Assembly: GCA_020049245.1 (NCBI GenBank)
Contig: JAIFLB010000166.1
Span: 1 to 6,562, forward strand
Direction: 5' to 3'
DNA from: Betaproteobacteria bacterium
GTDB lineage: Bacteria > Pseudomonadota > Gammaproteobacteria > Burkholderiales > Thiobacillaceae
Length of the DNA stretch: 6,562 nt
A program made the translations under genes and the position numbers. Every line of letters begins with the position of its first letter. Within the stretch, counting starts at the first letter, position 1. Shown here piece by piece: positions 5,193 through 6,562 of this stretch. The notes under the pieces are model-generated. The model was given only the letters and a program-made list of their open reading frames with translations. It was not told the DNA's origin and did not search any database.

Positions 5193-6562
5193 TTGAACCA
5201 ATACAACGAAGCTTCGATCCGCGTCCTCAAAGGCCTGGAGCCGGTGCGTGCGCGGCCGGGCATGTACACCCGCACCGACACACCGACGCACGTCATTCAG
5301 GAAGTGATCGACAACGCGGCCGACGAGGCGCTGGCCGGCTACGCCAAGACGCTGTCGGTGCGGATTCATCTCGATGGCTCGGTGTCGGTCGAAGATGATG
5401 GGCGCGGCATTCCGGTCGGGCCACATCCAACCGAAAAGGAACCGACTGTCGTCGTCGTGTTCACCCGCCTGCATGCCGGCGGCAAGTTCGACAAAACCAC
5501 CGGTGACGGTGCCTACGCTTTCTCCGGCGGCCTGCATGGCGTCGGCGTCTCGGTGACCAATGCGTTGTCCACCCGGCTGGCGGTGACGGTGAAGCGCGAC
5601 GGCGAGATTTCCTCTCTCGAATTCGCCAATGGCGGCGAGCTGAGCATGCCGCTGACGGTGACTGGCAAGTGCCTGAAAAAAGACACCGGAACCTTGGTGC
5701 GCGCCTGGCCGGATGCGAAATTCTTTGATTCGCCGCGCATCTCGTTGAATGAAATGGAACGTCTGCTGCGCGCCAAGGCGGTGCTGCTGCCGGGCGTGAC
5801 GGTGAAACTGGTCATCGAGCGCGAAGGTCAGCCAGACCAGGAAAAAATCTGGACCTACCCGAACGGTTTGCCGCAATACCTGGCCGAATTGCTCGGAGAT
5901 GTGGAAACGTTGATTCCGGCCTTCGGCGGCGAACGTTATTCCGATGGCGATGCCAATGCGGGCGGCTTCGCCAAAGGGGAAGGCGCAGCCTGGGTGTTCA
6001 CCTGGTCGGAGGGCAGCGGGTTTGGCACACTCGCGGCGGAAAGCTTCGTCAACCTGATCCACACCGCGCAGGGCGGCACGCATGAAGCCGGTCTGAAAGC
6101 CGGCGTGTTCGATGCGGTGAAGAGCTTTGCCGAACATCACGGCCTGCTGCCGCGCGGCGTGCAGTTGCGCCAGGAAGACGTCTGCGGCCGCATGAGTTTC
6201 GTGCTGTCGGCACGCATCCTCGACCCGCAATTCCAGGGCCAGGTGAAGGAAAAGCTGAACTCGCGCGAGGCGGTGAAACTGGTCTCGGCGATGGTGCGCG
6301 ACCCGTTCGAAGTCTGGCTCAACGGCAATGTCGAACACGGCAAGGCGCTTGCCGAGCTGGCCAGCAAGGCCGCCGCCGCGCGCCTGAAATCGGCGCAGAA
6401 AGTCGAGAAGAAAAAACAGTCATCGGTGGTCGTGTTGCCCGGCAAGTTGTCCGATGCGTCAGGCTCGAATCCGGAAGAGCTGGAAATCTTCCTGGTCGAG
6501 GGCGATTCCGCCGGCGGTTCCGCCAAGCAGGCGCGCGATCGCGAAACCCAGGCCATTCTGCC
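5193..6562 (+). CDS. parE: DNA topoisomerase IV subunit B (ParE), runs off right edge
   Basis: ParE is the ATPase subunit of topoisomerase IV, which with ParC separates daughter chromosomes and relaxes supercoils. The visible 456 residues follow E. coli ParE throughout. GHKL ATPase motifs are EVIDNAADEALAG (Glu37, Asn41), VEDDGRGIPVG (Asp69), GGKF (97-100) and SGGLHGVGVSVTNALS (111-126). The transducer contains QGGTH (293-297), with the switch lysine nearby. The TOPRIM domain opens with LVEGDSAGGSAKQARDRE (434-451, catalytic Glu436). The remaining TOPRIM and C-terminal parts lie beyond the window. The start is taken as TTG at 5193, giving MNQYNEASIRVL, which aligns with the family N-terminus (E. 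coli MTQTYNADAIEVL). The next in-frame ATG (5262) would remove conserved residues, and no upstream in-frame ATG, GTG or TTG was seen between the palindrome and 5193. No clear Shine-Dalgarno is present. ParE is preferred over GyrB because of the RLHAGGKF context and overall similarity. Confidence 0.95.
   Translation, partial: MNQYNEASIRVLKGLEPVRARPGMYTRTDTPTHVIQEVIDNAADEALAGYAKTLSVRIHLDGSVSVEDDGRGIPVGPHPTEKEPTVVVVFTRLHAGGKFDKTTGDGAYAFSGGLHGVGVSVTNALSTRLAVTVKRDGEISSLEFANGGELSMPLTVTGKCLKKDTGTLVRAWPDAKFFDSPRISLNEMERLLRAKAVLLPGVTVKLVIEREGQPDQEKIWTYPNGLPQYLAELLGDVETLIPAFGGERYSDGDANAGGFAKGEGAAWVFTWSEGSGFGTLAAESFVNLIHTAQGGTHEAGLKAGVFDAVKSFAEHHGLLPRGVQLRQEDVCGRMSFVLSARILDPQFQGQVKEKLNSREAVKLVSAMVRDPFEVWLNGNVEHGKALAELASKAAAARLKSAQKVEKKKQSSVVVLPGKLSDASGSNPEELEIFLVEGDSAGGSAKQARDRETQAIL

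Noticed and set aside
5145..6338. 397-codon minus-strand open frame opposite parE
   Set aside because: ParE on the plus strand is conserved throughout. The antisense product is rich in His, Arg and Gln without any domain, as expected for a shadow frame.

Overview
The window looks like chromosomal DNA of a gammaproteobacterium with moderately high GC. The grounds are a DUF4426 protein (a family known mostly from gammaproteobacteria), HslU and ParE sequences of proteobacterial type, and a QueD close to the E. coli form. The order within the class cannot be fixed by eye. Most of the content is housekeeping, and no defence locus, CRISPR array, transposase, tRNA or rRNA was found.

Layout. Positions 1-1784 (minus strand) hold a V-type ATPase subunit I (membrane stator 'a' subunit) gene. 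It begins normally at 1784 but is cut by a TAG at 564-566, and the same frame then runs open to the window edge. The first 91 bases of the window recur exactly at 475-565, so the C-terminal membrane domain is either rearranged or misassembled. Positions 1785-1911 are an AT-rich divergent intergenic region. Positions 1912-2271 (plus) encode QueD, and 2347-3039 (plus) encode a TauE/SafE or DsbD_2-like membrane protein with a GGTHCVGMCGG motif. A secreted DUF4426 protein lies at 3056-3508 (minus) and converges on it. Positions 3509-3725 are a second divergent intergenic region, with a short array of 12-bp repeats and an AT-rich promoter-like tract. HslU lies at about 3726-5060 (plus) without hslV beside it. 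A large compound palindrome fills 5065-5149. ParE starts at a probable TTG at 5193 and runs off the right edge.

The genes do not form one pathway: proton/sodium ATPase, queuosine precursor synthesis, a membrane transport or redox protein, a periplasmic protein of unknown role, a protein-unfolding ATPase and topoisomerase IV. Most appear to be single transcription units; only queD and the TauE-like gene share a direction closely enough to be co-transcribed.

I did not find a convincing new biological system. The points most worth a second look are the scrambled subunit I domain with its 91-bp repeat, the replacement of the first zinc-ligand histidine by arginine in QueD, the separation of hslU from hslV, and the repeats upstream of hslU.
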